A stretch of DNA of 64,000 nucleotides from Clostridium uliginosum. GTDB taxonomy: Bacteria; Bacillota; Clostridia; Clostridiales; Clostridiaceae. The stretch's first letter is position 1. Each line of letters begins with the position of its first letter. A program made the position numbers and the translations under genes. Shown here in pieces: positions 1 through 9,393 of this stretch. Under the pieces are notes generated by a model. It searched no databases. It was given only the letters and a program-made list of their open reading frames with translations, and was not told where the DNA came from. Where the stretch lies: the NCBI RefSeq assembly GCF_900112485.1, contig NZ_FOMG01000001.1, forward strand, positions 62,001-126,000, written 5' to 3'.

Positions 1-2
1 TT

Positions 3-233
3 TATAATACTAAAATACACAGAGAAAATGCTTTTGAGGGTAAAGGAAATGATGACAAAATTGATTTTGCAGTTACTAAATTAGTAGGTAGTGGTTTAGC
101 AGTAACTAATCCTAATACAGGAAAACCAACTTTTTCTTTAAAATTAGATACAGCAGATGAAAAAGTTGATAAAAATAAAGTTACTAACTTCTTTACAGCA
201 ATTCAATTTAGAGGACTAAAACCAACAGCTTAA
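3..233 (+). CDS. C-terminal end of a phage major tail protein (partial)
   Basis: The reading frame is open from the window edge to a TAA at 231-233 and gives 76 residues. The end includes GKPTFSLKLDTADEKVD and FFTAIQFRGLKP. The next genes are a tail chaperone with a slippery site, a tape measure and a distal tail protein. In siphophage late operons the gene just before the chaperone is normally the major tail (tube) protein, so the call rests on gene order more than on a recognised motif. The start lies outside the window. Another small structural protein is possible. Confidence 0.55.
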   Translation, partial: YNTKIHRENAFEGKGNDDKIDFAVTKLVGSGLAVTNPNTGKPTFSLKLDTADEKVDKNKVTNFFTAIQFRGLKPTA

Positions 234-339
234 TAATTGATTTATAGAAGACATTACTTAATTGTAGTGTCTTCTATTAAGTTAATTATAAATATTAGCT
301 TAACCAAAAATAAAACAAATATGAAAGGATTGATTATTA

Positions 340-669
340 ATGAGCAATTTGAAAAGAAAAATTGAAAATATAACAATTGATAAGAAAGATTACATAATGG
401 CTTTCGACATGAATAGTTGCGAGGTATTTAAAGAACTAAGTGGACAAAGTATATTAAATAGTTTGCTTAAACTAAATGAACTTGAGGATATGACAGTATT
501 ATATTTTATTGCTAGTACATTAAGAGATAAAGAAACAGAGAAAATACTAGGTAATAAGCTATTTAATGGTGATTTTGATTTATTTAGTTTGGTAATTACA
601 TTGTTACCAACAGTTATTAATATAGTAACAAGTGGATTTCCACAGGCTGAGGAAAACGAAAAAAACTAA
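340..669 (+). CDS. Phage tail assembly chaperone (gpG-like)
   Basis: A 109-residue acidic protein begins MSNLKRKIENITIDKK after the weak site AAAGGA. It sits between the putative tail tube gene and the tape measure, the place of lambda gpG and its relatives, which coat the tape measure protein during tail assembly. No strong sequence motif was recognised. The last codons are GAA AAA AAC TAA, and the heptamer A AAA AAC at 660-666 is a canonical -1 slippery sequence. An overlapping -1 frame runs to 884, so a longer gpGT-like form is expected. Identification is by position and frameshift architecture. Confidence 0.75.
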   Translation: MSNLKRKIENITIDKKDYIMAFDMNSCEVFKELSGQSILNSLLKLNELEDMTVLYFIASTLRDKETEKILGNKLFNGDFDLFSLVITLLPTVINIVTSGFPQAEENEKN

Positions 670-884
670 AAAGCAATAATAGGGAATTAGAAGATTTAGA
701 TATTGACTATCTCTATTATTGCTATACAAAAATATTAGGAAATTCTGAGAGTGAATTTTGGATTAGTACACCACGTAAAATTTTTAAATTATTGGATATA
801 TATGGAGAAATTAACAATCCAAAACATAGTAATAGTGGATATAACGAGAGTACAGAGAAGAAAACTTATAAAGTATTAGATTAG
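340..884 (+). CDS. Predicted -1 frameshift product gpGT of the tail chaperone
   Basis: If ribosomes slip back one base at A AAA AAC (660-666), translation continues as LKSNNRELEDLDIDY and ends at TAG 882-884. This gives 181 residues: 109 from the first frame and 72 more. The added part contains FWISTPRKIFKLLDIYGEI, which reads like a T domain of tail chaperones. This stretch has no independent start with a ribosome binding site, and it ends 15 bases before the tape measure ATG. Programmed -1 shifting at this place is conserved in long-tailed phages. The shift itself is inferred, not measured. Confidence 0.75.
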
Positions 885-899
885 AAGGGAGGGTAATAG

Positions 900-3800
900 A
901 TGGCTGATAATGAGAAACTAATAGTCGAATTAGGTATTAAAAATAATAATGTTAATAAAGAAATTTCTAATATAAATAGAGAACTAAAAAACTTAGATAA
1001 AGAAGTTAAAAGCACCGATAAAACTACTAAACAATATGGACAAACTAATGATACTCTAAAAGTAAAATTAAGTAGTTTAGAAAAAATGTATAGTCTTAAT
1101 GCGAAAAAGTTAGAAGATTATAAAAAGAAAATGCAATCTACAACCGATACTATTAAAAAGCAAGAAGAAAAGATCTCTAACATGAAATTGCAAGGACAAG
1201 ATACGGTTAAAGCAGAGGAACAACTTGCACGAATGAAACAAACTTTATCTAATGTAGGGCATCAAGCGAAAATAACTGAAAATGATATGAAAGGTTTAGA
1301 AGGTGCTATAAAGGAAACTAACACAGCTTTAAAAGATACTAATGTAAGTACATATAAACAAAAGTTAGATAATTTAAGTAAAAGTTGTGCTAGTACAAGC
1401 GAAACACTTAAAAGTGCTGGTACTACTGCTAGTAACTTAGGGGGAAATATACTAAAAGCTACTGCACCATTGGTCGCTTTAGGAACTATTAGTACTAAAA
1501 TGGCTAGTGATTTTGAAACAAGTTTTGCACAAGTTACAACTATTGCAGACGAAAATGTAGTAAGTAATGATAAGATGAAAAAATCTATAATGGATTTAAG
1601 CAACCAGACTGGTATTAGTAGTAATGAGATTGCAGGAAATGTTTATGATGCAATTTCTGCTGGTCAAAAAACAGGTGATGCAGTTAACTTTGTATCAAAT
1701 TCTACAAAATTAGCCAAGGCTGGATTCGCTGAGGCTGGTCAATCACTCGATTTGTTAACTACTATTTTGAACTCTTATGGGATGGAAGCTTCAGAAGTTA
1801 CTAACGTATCAGACAAACTTATAACCACTCAAAATGTTGGTAAAACTACAGTTGCCCAACTTTCAGAAAGTATGGGTAAAGTAATTCCGACTGCAAAGGC
1901 AGTAGGCGTTAATCTAGATAACGTTTCAACGTCTTATGCATTATTAACTGCAAAAGGTATCGCAACTTCAGAAGCTGGAACATATGTATCATCAATGTTG
2001 AATGAACTTGGTAAAAATGGTACTACTGCTAGTAAAACACTTAAACAAATGAGTGGAAGCACATTTCAAGAGTTAATTGCAAGTGGTAAGTCGCTCGGTG
2101 ACATACTTGCAATTATGGATGAAGGTGCAAAGAAAAATGGCAAATCTCTATTAGATATGTTTGGAAGTGCTGAAGCTGGTAAAGCAGGTATGGTTATAGC
2201 AACTAATGCTGGTAAAGATTACAATGATATTTTAAAACAAATGGAACAATCTGCTGGAGCTACCCAAATAGCTTTTAATAAGATGGATGCAACTCCTGCT
2301 GAAAGAATGGCAAAGAGTATAAACAAATCTAAAAATGAAATGATAAGATTAGGTCAGAATATATTGCCTATGATGGATGAAGTATCTTCTGCTATAGGCA
2401 AGGTGGCAGATTGGTTCGGTAAACTAACAGCAGAGCAACAACAAACTATTATAAAAACTACTTTATTTACAGCAACATTTGGTGGAGCATTAAAGATATT
2501 AGGTGTTTTTACAAGTGGATTAGGTGGTCTAGTTGGTAATATAGGTAAAGTATCTAGTACCCTTTCTAAACTTAGTAAGGTTGGAAAAGTTGCAGAAGAA
2601 GTAGAGGGATTAGCTACTGCTACGGAAGTTGCTGGGGTAGGTTTTGCAGGATTATCTACTGCTATATTACCAATTGGAATTGCTTTAGCAACAGTTGGTG
2701 CAGGAGTATATGCTTACAATCAGTATCAAGACGGAATGTCTAAATCTTGTGTTACAAGTCGAGAAGAATTAGGTCTATTAAAAACAACATTAATAGAATT
2801 AAATGGAGTACATGTTCAATCTCAAGATGAGTTGGAAAAAAGTGGTCTAGCATATAAAAAGCTGGGCGATGATTTAGGAGAAGACTTTAAAAAGAAAGTT
2901 GAAGATTCTACAAAAACTATCAATGATTTTAACTACGAATTAGGATTAGTAAATGTTGATGAGGTATTGACTGCCGATGAAGCAGATGGACTTACCACTA
3001 GAGTTAATGGAATGGTTAATAGTGCATTAGAAGCGATTAAATCAAAAAGTTCTGAAACACAATCTGAATTATCTAAAATGTTTTTGGTTAAAGATAATCA
3101 GATCGACGAATCTGAACAGAAAGTTTTAGATTTTGTAAATACTACAGGGGATAAGGAAATCGAAGAAGTAAATAAGCTACAAGGCGAAATACAAGAAATA
3201 TACAAAGGTGCAGTAGATAACAAACGTGGACTTAACGAACAAGAGATTACAGATGTTAAAGAAAAAGTTGCAAGAATACAACAAATAGAATTAGAAGCAC
3301 AAACAAATAACCAAGCTGAACAATTATATGCTAAAAATCAATTTACTGAAAGAATTAAAAAAGCTGATGCAAATACATCGGTGGAATTATTAACTGAACG
3401 TAAAAAAGCAATAGACACAGAAACAACAGATTTACTTGCTAATTATCAAACTCAATTAGATATGTTACAACAACAAAAATTAAAAGCACAAGAGCAGGGT
3501 AATGCCGATGCAGAAGCAAATATACAAACACAAATTGACATTAAGACAAAGGAAAAAGATGAAATAGTAAAAAAAGAGCAGGAAAAATGGGACGAAGCAA
3601 AAAAAGTAATGGATGAGCAACAACCACAAATGATAGGTAAATATAACGAATTTACAGGAGCAATGTTATCTGAGACAGACATAAAGGCTAATCAAATTCT
3701 AAAAAAAATGAAAGAAAACTATGTAGGATTAAATGAGATTACAGATAGTGGATATTACACAATTAAAAATACTGCTACAAATGCGATGGAAGAAATTTAT

Positions 3801-5255
3801 GTAAATGTAGATGAAAATACTGGGAAAATAACTGGTTGTTGGAATAAGACACGTGGCGAGTGTGGTGGTGCTACAGATACGATGGCAAAAGATGCAAATA
3901 AACTTGGTAGAGAATATATGTCTAGTACAAGCACAATACAAAAAGCATTACAGGATACTACAAATACTACTGTTAATTCTAAAGGACAGATTGTAAATTC
4001 AAATGGAGATATAGTTGGAAGTTTTGAAAAAGTAACAGATAGTGCTGGAAATACTTTAACTAAAGTAAAAGATATTAACGGTAATCCAATCGAAATAAAA
4101 GATAATAGTGGACAAGTTATAGAAGACATGAGTGGCGTAAGAAAAAAAATAGAAGAAATACCACCGAAAAAAGATATTACATTTAACTTTTTCCAAAATG
4201 GACTTAATGAAATAACTAATGCATTAGGCAAAATAGGTACAAAGTCTTCGAAAATTAGAGACTTTGTAGATAATCATGCTACTGGTACTAATAATTATAG
4301 TGGTGGATTAAGTACAGTTGATGAAAAAGGAATTGAATTAGCAAGTAATAACAGCGTTGCCATGTTGGGCAGTTATTATGGTAATAGCTTGGCATATATT
4401 CCAAAAGGGACAGGTATTAGAACCCATATGCAAAGTATTAGTGATATGAAAGCAGAAGTTAGTAGGCAAGTTAATAATACAGTTGGTGGAGCATTAATTA
4501 ATACATTATCTAAATCTTTTAATGAGTTGACTAAAATACAGAAAGAAAATAATAAAAAGCAACAAAATGAAATACAAGAAAATAAGAAGAGAAATAAAGA
4601 AAATAAAGATTTTCAGAAGGGTATCCTTTATAATGGAAAGTTTATATCTAATGAAAATATAAAAGAAATGAAGGCTTTAAGTAAAGAAGTAAATGGGTTG
4701 ACATTAGATGGAAAATATTTTGCAAATGAAGCATTAAAGTATATGAGAGCAAAAGCAGATACGAATGGTAATATATTACCAGAAACTGAAAATGAAAAAC
4801 AAAAAAAAGAGAAAAGAAGATTAAATGATGGATTAACAATAGGAAGTACATTCTATGATAAAGAAGCTTTGGAAAAAATGAAAGTTTGTGCAGATGGGAT
4901 ATATGGAATATGGGTAGAAGGAAAATTTATTAACAATGAAAATGTTAAAGAAATGAGAAAACAACAAAGGAAACAACTTAAATCTGTTAAAGTGAATGGA
5001 GAATATTATAGTAAAAACTCCCCAAAATCAAAGTCCTTAGTTGAACATTCTAATAATTATAAGCAAGAAGTAGATTATAACAAAATTGGTAAGCAAGTAG
5101 CAAATGCTATGAAAGATATTATACAAGGTCTAGGAATAGAGATAGATGTAAAAAATTATTTAGATAGTAAAGAAATAAGTAATGTACTAACGGATACAGT
5201 AATAAATAAACTAGGAAAAATAGATAGAAATAGTAGAGTTAGTAAGGGTAGGTGA
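900..5255 (+). CDS. Phage tail tape measure protein (TP901 type)
   Basis: A 1451-residue protein preceded by AAGGGAGGG. Residues about 1-160 are a Lys/Glu-rich coiled coil. Residues about 175-560 match the TP901/PhageMin_Tail core (MASDFETSFAQVTTIADE, LSNQTGISSNEIAGNVYDAI, LNSYGMEASEVTNVSDKL). Hydrophobic Gly/Ala-rich segments follow at about 510-620, then long helical stretches. The protein sets tail length and may help DNA cross the membrane. Its length predicts a long, non-contractile tail. Near the C-terminus (about 1240-1375) a degenerate motif of the type x-GKF-x-x-NE-x-x-K-x-M recurs about five times, which is not a usual tape measure feature. Confidence 0.95.
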   Translation: MADNEKLIVELGIKNNNVNKEISNINRELKNLDKEVKSTDKTTKQYGQTNDTLKVKLSSLEKMYSLNAKKLEDYKKKMQSTTDTIKKQEEKISNMKLQGQDTVKAEEQLARMKQTLSNVGHQAKITENDMKGLEGAIKETNTALKDTNVSTYKQKLDNLSKSCASTSETLKSAGTTASNLGGNILKATAPLVALGTISTKMASDFETSFAQVTTIADENVVSNDKMKKSIMDLSNQTGISSNEIAGNVYDAISAGQKTGDAVNFVSNSTKLAKAGFAEAGQSLDLLTTILNSYGMEASEVTNVSDKLITTQNVGKTTVAQLSESMGKVIPTAKAVGVNLDNVSTSYALLTAKGIATSEAGTYVSSMLNELGKNGTTASKTLKQMSGSTFQELIASGKSLGDILAIMDEGAKKNGKSLLDMFGSAEAGKAGMVIATNAGKDYNDILKQMEQSAGATQIAFNKMDATPAERMAKSINKSKNEMIRLGQNILPMMDEVSSAIGKVADWFGKLTAEQQQTIIKTTLFTATFGGALKILGVFTSGLGGLVGNIGKVSSTLSKLSKVGKVAEEVEGLATATEVAGVGFAGLSTAILPIGIALATVGAGVYAYNQYQDGMSKSCVTSREELGLLKTTLIELNGVHVQSQDELEKSGLAYKKLGDDLGEDFKKKVEDSTKTINDFNYELGLVNVDEVLTADEADGLTTRVNGMVNSALEAIKSKSSETQSELSKMFLVKDNQIDESEQKVLDFVNTTGDKEIEEVNKLQGEIQEIYKGAVDNKRGLNEQEITDVKEKVARIQQIELEAQTNNQAEQLYAKNQFTERIKKADANTSVELLTERKKAIDTETTDLLANYQTQLDMLQQQKLKAQEQGNADAEANIQTQIDIKTKEKDEIVKKEQEKWDEAKKVMDEQQPQMIGKYNEFTGAMLSETDIKANQILKKMKENYVGLNEITDSGYYTIKNTATNAMEEIYVNVDENTGKITGCWNKTRGECGGATDTMAKDANKLGREYMSSTSTIQKALQDTTNTTVNSKGQIVNSNGDIVGSFEKVTDSAGNTLTKVKDINGNPIEIKDNSGQVIEDMSGVRKKIEEIPPKKDITFNFFQNGLNEITNALGKIGTKSSKIRDFVDNHATGTNNYSGGLSTVDEKGIELASNNSVAMLGSYYGNSLAYIPKGTGIRTHMQSISDMKAEVSRQVNNTVGGALINTLSKSFNELTKIQKENNKKQQNEIQENKKRNKENKDFQKGILYNGKFISNENIKEMKALSKEVNGLTLDGKYFANEALKYMRAKADTNGNILPETENEKQKKEKRRLNDGLTIGSTFYDKEALEKMKVCADGIYGIWVEGKFINNENVKEMRKQQRKQLKSVKVNGEYYSKNSPKSKSLVEHSNNYKQEVDYNKIGKQVANAMKDIIQGLGIEIDVKNYLDSKEISNVLTDTVINKLGKIDRNSRVSKGR
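4618..5025 (+). repeat. Degenerate ~18-residue repeats coded inside the tape measure gene
   Basis: Five related units can be lined up in the translated C-terminal part: ILYNGKFISNENIKEMKA, LTLDGKYFANEALKYMRA, LTIGSTFYDKEALEKMKV, IWVEGKFINNENVKEMRK and a shortened VKVNGEYYSKNSP. Each looks like a short beta hairpin followed by a helix, separated by 15-30 residues. The DNA copies have diverged, so this is an old protein-level repeat, not a recent tandem duplication. Confidence 0.7.
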
Positions 5256-5259
5256 TGTA

Positions 5260-5970
5260 ATGGGTTATGATATTATTTTTAATATGCAAAGAGCGAGTGA
5301 TTTAGATTTAGAGGTCGTAAAAAGACCTTTTATTCCTTTGCCTAAAAGACGATTTAAAACTAAAGATATAGAAGGACATGATGGTTCTTATTTTATTGAC
5401 GAAGGAACTTACGAAGACATGACAATATCTATAGAATTTAATTTTATAGAAGATGATTTAGATAATATAAGACAACGTGTTAGAAATATTATGTTTTGGT
5501 TAGAAAATATAATAGATAATAAATTAAAATTAGATGATAATTGGGACTATTATTATAAAGTAAAAAAAGTAGAAGTTGATAATTTTGGATATGGGGAATT
5601 ATATGAAATACAAAATTTTACTGCTACTTTTACAGTAGAACCATATCAATATTTAAGTTATTCTAAGAAAGAAAAACCTTTATATAAGAATATGCATAAT
5701 GCTTTTTATATGTCTAAACCTATTTATCGTATCGTCGGAATTGGGAATTGTAACTTTACTGTTAATGGAACGACAATTAATTGCAATGTAGATAAAGAAT
5801 TAATTATAGATACGGAAAACGATAAAATATTAGAAGCTGATAAAACTTTAGCAATTGGTAAAACTAACATAAAAGCTATGCAAGATTTATATTTAAGGCA
5901 TGGAATTAATAATATTTCCTTATCTGACGGTTTTAAAGCTTTTTATACTCCAAATTATAGAGTTATTTAG
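5260..5970 (+). CDS. Phage distal tail protein (Dit, Sipho_tail family)
   Basis: A 236-residue protein whose start overlaps a good site (AGGTGATGTAATG), four bases after the tape measure stop. The N-terminal part (RPFIPLPKRRFKTKDIEGHDGSYFIDEGTYEDMTISIEF split over residues about 21-62) has the pattern of Dit proteins, which form the hexameric hub between tail tube and baseplate. The C-terminal half (from about residue 145) resembles the galectin-like domain of the family. It lies between the tape measure and the tail endopeptidase gene, as in other siphophages. Confidence 0.85.
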   Translation: MGYDIIFNMQRASDLDLEVVKRPFIPLPKRRFKTKDIEGHDGSYFIDEGTYEDMTISIEFNFIEDDLDNIRQRVRNIMFWLENIIDNKLKLDDNWDYYYKVKKVEVDNFGYGELYEIQNFTATFTVEPYQYLSYSKKEKPLYKNMHNAFYMSKPIYRIVGIGNCNFTVNGTTINCNVDKELIIDTENDKILEADKTLAIGKTNIKAMQDLYLRHGINNISLSDGFKAFYTPNYRVI

Positions 5971-5996
5971 ACTAGTAGAAATACTAGTCTTTTATT
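5969..5996 (+). terminator. Hairpin overlapping the Dit stop codon
   Basis: AGACTAGTA (5969-5977), loop GAAA, TACTAGTCT (5982-5990), then TTTATT. The stem is nine perfect base pairs with a GNRA tetraloop and begins inside the TAG stop codon. It could be a weak terminator or an mRNA processing/stability element within the tail operon, because the downstream genes have no obvious promoter of their own. Confidence 0.65.
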
Positions 5997-6036
5997 ATGT
6001 TCAAATTTAAATTTTTAACAGAGAGGAAGTGATAAA

Positions 6037-7791
6037 TTGAAATTATATCTTAATTTAATACAATTATATACTAGTAATAAGCAAGATTTAACTAAGAATG
6101 GAATTATATTAAATCCTATAAATGGGAAAATACACGTTGTTTTAAATAGTGAGAATGAGCTAGAAATAGAAGTAATTTTAGATAAAGATGGATTATATAA
6201 ACATATAAATAGAGGTTGTCTTATAGCAACACAAACTCCCGAATTTAATAGAGAGCAACAAGCATATAGAATTTATAATACTGTAAAAAATATGAGTTCT
6301 AATACAATGACAGTTTATGCTCGACATATCCAATTCGATTTAAATAAGAAAGTTATATTTAATAAAAATGTGCAAGGTAAGGGACAGGAAGTAATAGAGA
6401 AATTGCTAGAAGACACTAATTTCAAAGGCACTAGTGAAAGCAATATAACAGATATTAGACAATATAAAATGAGAAATATAACTAATATTTTGAATGGTTC
6501 TGAGGAAGATTCTTTCTTGAAAATATGGGGTGGCGAAATTGAGTGTAATAATTATAAATTAAATATTCCATTAAAGCGTGGTAAAGACCGAGGGGTACGA
6601 ATAAGTTTTGGCTACAATTTAGAAGACATAGAAGAAGATATTAATTCCGATGAACTTGTTACAAGGATATTTCCTTATAGTGGAGATTTAGTTCTAAGTG
6701 AAAATACACCTTATGTAGATAGTCCTTTAATTGCAAAATATCAAGATATATATGAACAACCTGTTGAAATGTCTGATATTAAAGTAAAAGAAAAGACAAA
6801 AAATAGTGATGGTAATGATACAACTAGCAAGGATGCAGAAGGCTTTGAAACTAGAGCAGAAGCAGAAGCTGAAATGATAAAAAGGTGTAAAAAACTATAT
6901 GACGAAGGTGCTGACAAAATAAAAGCAAACTATAAAGTAAAAATGCAAGACTTATCTAAAACAATTGAGTATAAACAACTTGGATATGATGTGCTAGAAA
7001 AAATATGTTTAGGAGATACAGTACATTGTTATAACAAAAATATTGATATTGAAGTAAGTGCAAGATGTATTTCTTATGAGTGGGATATTGTTAATGAGGA
7101 ATTTATTGAAATAGAATTAGGACAATTTATATCAAATTTTATAGATAATAATTTAAATGATTTAGATAATCTTTATAGAAAAATAGTATTGACTGAACAA
7201 TTTATAACGCTTAGGGTTGATAGCTTAGATAATACTTTGCATAGTGAAATAAAGTTGACAGAAGATGCAATTAGAGCAGAAGCAGAGGATACAAAAAAAG
7301 GATTGATAAGCAAAATAGAATTAACAGCAAAAGGACTAACAGAAGATTACACAAACAAAACTGATGATTTACATACAGAAATAACAAAGACCGCAAAAGG
7401 ACTTGAAAGCAAAGTAAGTAAAGGTGAAGATTTTGGAACAGAATTAGAGCAAAATGCTAAAAGCGTATTAATCGCTATTAAAGATGAAACGGATATGAAC
7501 GTTATTTTCGACCATAACGGACAAACAATTAAAAATGGTGCATTAATAGTTAAAGATTCTAAAAATAAAACAATAATGAGGTTTAATCAAAACGGTTCGG
7601 CTGGGGTTAAGGATTTGTATATAGAGGATGTGGAAAAGGGTAGCCAATTTTATACAACACTTCTAAACATGCCACACTTAGACTGCCAACATCTATGTCC
7701 TGAAAAATTAGTAATAGAACATAAAAATTTTTATATCGATGACGGCTATGACTTAAAACAATATATTAAAAAAATAATTTCTGAATCATGA
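6037..7791 (+). CDS. Phage tail endopeptidase-like / minor structural protein (Tal)
   Basis: A 584-residue protein starting with TTG after GAGAGGAAGTG, which fixes this start. The N-terminal ~350 residues (LNSENELEIEVILDKDG, NTMTVYARHIQFDL, MRNITNILNGSEEDSF) match the phage minor structural protein / Prophage_tail family that forms the tail tip below Dit. Residues about 365-470 are helical with repeated TAKGL motifs, followed by a small beta-rich end. The tip protein probably binds the host envelope. No collagen repeats or lysozyme domain were seen. It overlaps the next gene by four bases (ATGA). Confidence 0.85.
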   Translation: MKLYLNLIQLYTSNKQDLTKNGIILNPINGKIHVVLNSENELEIEVILDKDGLYKHINRGCLIATQTPEFNREQQAYRIYNTVKNMSSNTMTVYARHIQFDLNKKVIFNKNVQGKGQEVIEKLLEDTNFKGTSESNITDIRQYKMRNITNILNGSEEDSFLKIWGGEIECNNYKLNIPLKRGKDRGVRISFGYNLEDIEEDINSDELVTRIFPYSGDLVLSENTPYVDSPLIAKYQDIYEQPVEMSDIKVKEKTKNSDGNDTTSKDAEGFETRAEAEAEMIKRCKKLYDEGADKIKANYKVKMQDLSKTIEYKQLGYDVLEKICLGDTVHCYNKNIDIEVSARCISYEWDIVNEEFIEIELGQFISNFIDNNLNDLDNLYRKIVLTEQFITLRVDSLDNTLHSEIKLTEDAIRAEAEDTKKGLISKIELTAKGLTEDYTNKTDDLHTEITKTAKGLESKVSKGEDFGTELEQNAKSVLIAIKDETDMNVIFDHNGQTIKNGALIVKDSKNKTIMRFNQNGSAGVKDLYIEDVEKGSQFYTTLLNMPHLDCQHLCPEKLVIEHKNFYIDDGYDLKQYIKKIISES

Positions 7792-8024
7792 TTATATTTA
7801 TAAAAACAGATGTCGATTATATAGAACAAGAATTATTAAAAATGTCGCTTTCCTATGGGATATTTGCAATGCTATTTGTATATTTATTTTTCTATATGCT
7901 GAAAGATAGTAAGGCTAGAGAAGTTAAATATCAGAAAATAATAGATAAGCTGACTAATAAGTTTGCAATTGTTGAAAAAATTAAGAATGATGTTGATTAT
8001 ATAAGAGAGAAGATTTCAAAATAA
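7788..8024 (+). CDS. BhlA/UviB-like holin-related protein
   Basis: A 78-residue protein with one strong membrane segment (YGIFAMLFVYLFFYMLK, about 24-40) and a charged helical C-terminus. The order GIFAMLFVYLFFY then KYQKIIDKLTNKF matches the UviB/BhlA family found beside clostridial bacteriocin and prophage lysis genes. Such proteins are thought to act as holins or pore formers. It overlaps the tail tip gene by ATGA, so translation is probably coupled. An endolysin would normally follow, but none is visible. Confidence 0.85.
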   Translation: MIIFIKTDVDYIEQELLKMSLSYGIFAMLFVYLFFYMLKDSKAREVKYQKIIDKLTNKFAIVEKIKNDVDYIREKISK

Positions 8025-8111
8025 AAGTATTAAAATTTTTACAAAATATTTACTACTTGTCCAAAAAGATGTAAGATTATAGTAGTTTATGTTTTTGTAA
8101 GAGGAGATTCT

Positions 8112-9071
8112 ATGAATATTAATATATTTTGGACAAGTATTGCAATAATAGTTTTTTTATATAATTTAATAAAGTCAAAAAGATTTAGGAAACTTATATT
8201 TAATTTTGTTATACAAACAATAATCGTAGCAATTAAGACTTTTATACCGTTAGCGTTGTTGAGATTTTTAACAAAACCAGATACATATATGCAGTATAGA
8301 TATATTTATATTATAGGAATGGTTTTATCAGCAATTATAGTATTAAGATTTGTATTGAGAATTATATATAATAAGAATTTTAATTCATATACGGATTTGC
8401 TTTATTCTTTTGGTGCAATATGTATCTTTTTGGGTAATTTAAGTGTTAATATTCAATCTGATAAATTAATACAATACCTATTTGAATTTAATACAAGTTC
8501 ATATGTGATACAAATATTTTTATTTCATATATATTTGTTGATTAATATGTTTATAATTATTTGTGGAATAATAACTTTTACAATGTTAACAATAAAAAGT
8601 ATAATACCAATAATAGAAAAAGTTGTAGGTGATGACATAGAAACAATAAAATTTGTAATAAGAAAACTAGTATCGTGGATAATAATTTCAAATAAAAAAA
8701 TTGAAAAGATATTTAAAATTGATATTATTGAATTTTTTAATAATTGTATCAATCCATTTAAAGAAATAAGTATTAAACCATTATATAAGAACATACCTAA
8801 ATTAAAATTAATTTTTCTTTTTGCATACTTAATAACAGGAATATTAGTAATACATTATTGGAATGATTTAATTTATTATACTAAATTCAATATAACTATA
8901 CCAAAAGAAAAAATGGATAGTTTTACTGATTATAGACTTATTTTTATAATTCCTTTAATAGGAATATTTGTAAATAATGTATTTAAAAAGGAAGATGTTA
9001 AGATAGAAAAGAGTAAGATTAATAATGATAAGGAAGAAAATTTTGAAATAGAATCATCTATTTTTGATTAA
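8112..9071 (+). CDS. Unknown multi-pass membrane protein of the prophage
   Basis: A 319-residue protein with site GAGGAGATTCT before ATG. It has about six or seven hydrophobic segments (near residues 5-20, 32-55, 60-85, 90-110, 125-165, 230-250 and 275-290) separated by Lys-rich loops, and an acidic tail (KINNDKEENFEIESSIFD). No family was recognised. It is in the place where an endolysin is expected, between the holin-like gene and the right prophage end. It could be a cargo gene (superinfection exclusion or lysogenic conversion), but that is inference. A strong terminator follows. Confidence 0.6.
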   Translation: MNINIFWTSIAIIVFLYNLIKSKRFRKLIFNFVIQTIIVAIKTFIPLALLRFLTKPDTYMQYRYIYIIGMVLSAIIVLRFVLRIIYNKNFNSYTDLLYSFGAICIFLGNLSVNIQSDKLIQYLFEFNTSSYVIQIFLFHIYLLINMFIIICGIITFTMLTIKSIIPIIEKVVGDDIETIKFVIRKLVSWIIISNKKIEKIFKIDIIEFFNNCINPFKEISIKPLYKNIPKLKLIFLFAYLITGILVIHYWNDLIYYTKFNITIPKEKMDSFTDYRLIFIIPLIGIFVNNVFKKEDVKIEKSKINNDKEENFEIESSIFD

Positions 9072-9086
9072 ATAATTTTTTTGTTT

Positions 9087-9122
9087 AGGTAAGAATATGA
9101 AATATATTCTTACCTTTTTTTT
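9087..9122 (+). terminator. Rho-independent terminator of the prophage late operon
   Basis: AGGTAAGAATAT, five-base loop, ATATTCTTACCT (9087-9115), followed by a run of eight T. The 12-bp stem is perfect. It closes the late transcription unit after the membrane protein gene. Confidence 0.9.
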
Positions 9123-9163
9123 GTGAATTTAATTTATAGAAATTATTAAATATTTTCATTGTG

Positions 9164-9200
9164 AAGAGCAATGAGGAGAAATCTTTATTGTTCTTTTTTA
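9164..9200 (+). terminator. Second hairpin with T-run
   Basis: AAGAGCAAT pairs with ATTGTTCTT (one G-U pair), followed by TTTTTA. It stands just before the ribosome binding site of the small gene at 9229 and could be a back-up terminator or a leader attenuator for the recombinase transcript. Confidence 0.5.
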
Positions 9201-9228
9201 TGCATAAAAATAGAAGGAGGAATAGATA

Positions 9229-9393
9229 ATGGGTAATAATAAGATTGTAACTAAGAATAAAATTGGAAATAGAGAAGTAACAATAACAATAACCTGCAAT
9301 AAGCCATCAAAAGAGGCTTTAAAAAATTTAGCAGATGGTATACTATATTTATATAGTAAAAATAGCAATGAGGAGGCGATAGCTAATGGATAA
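9229..9393 (+). CDS. Small hypothetical protein upstream of the recombinase
   Basis: A 54-residue protein with site AGAAGGAGGAATAGATA before ATG. Sequence features: MGNNKIVTKNKIGNREVTI, an ITCNKPSKEALKNLADGI stretch likely forming a helix, and no Cys pair or membrane segment. It overlaps the recombinase start (ATGGATAA), so the two were translationally coupled. Its role is unknown; a recombination helper is possible but unsupported. Confidence 0.65.
   Translation: MGNNKIVTKNKIGNREVTITITCNKPSKEALKNLADGILYLYSKNSNEEAIANG

Noticed and set aside
3452-4231. Minus-strand frames opposite the tape measure gene
   Set aside because: Cys/Phe/Ser-rich antisense readings of a coiled-coil gene with no translation signals.
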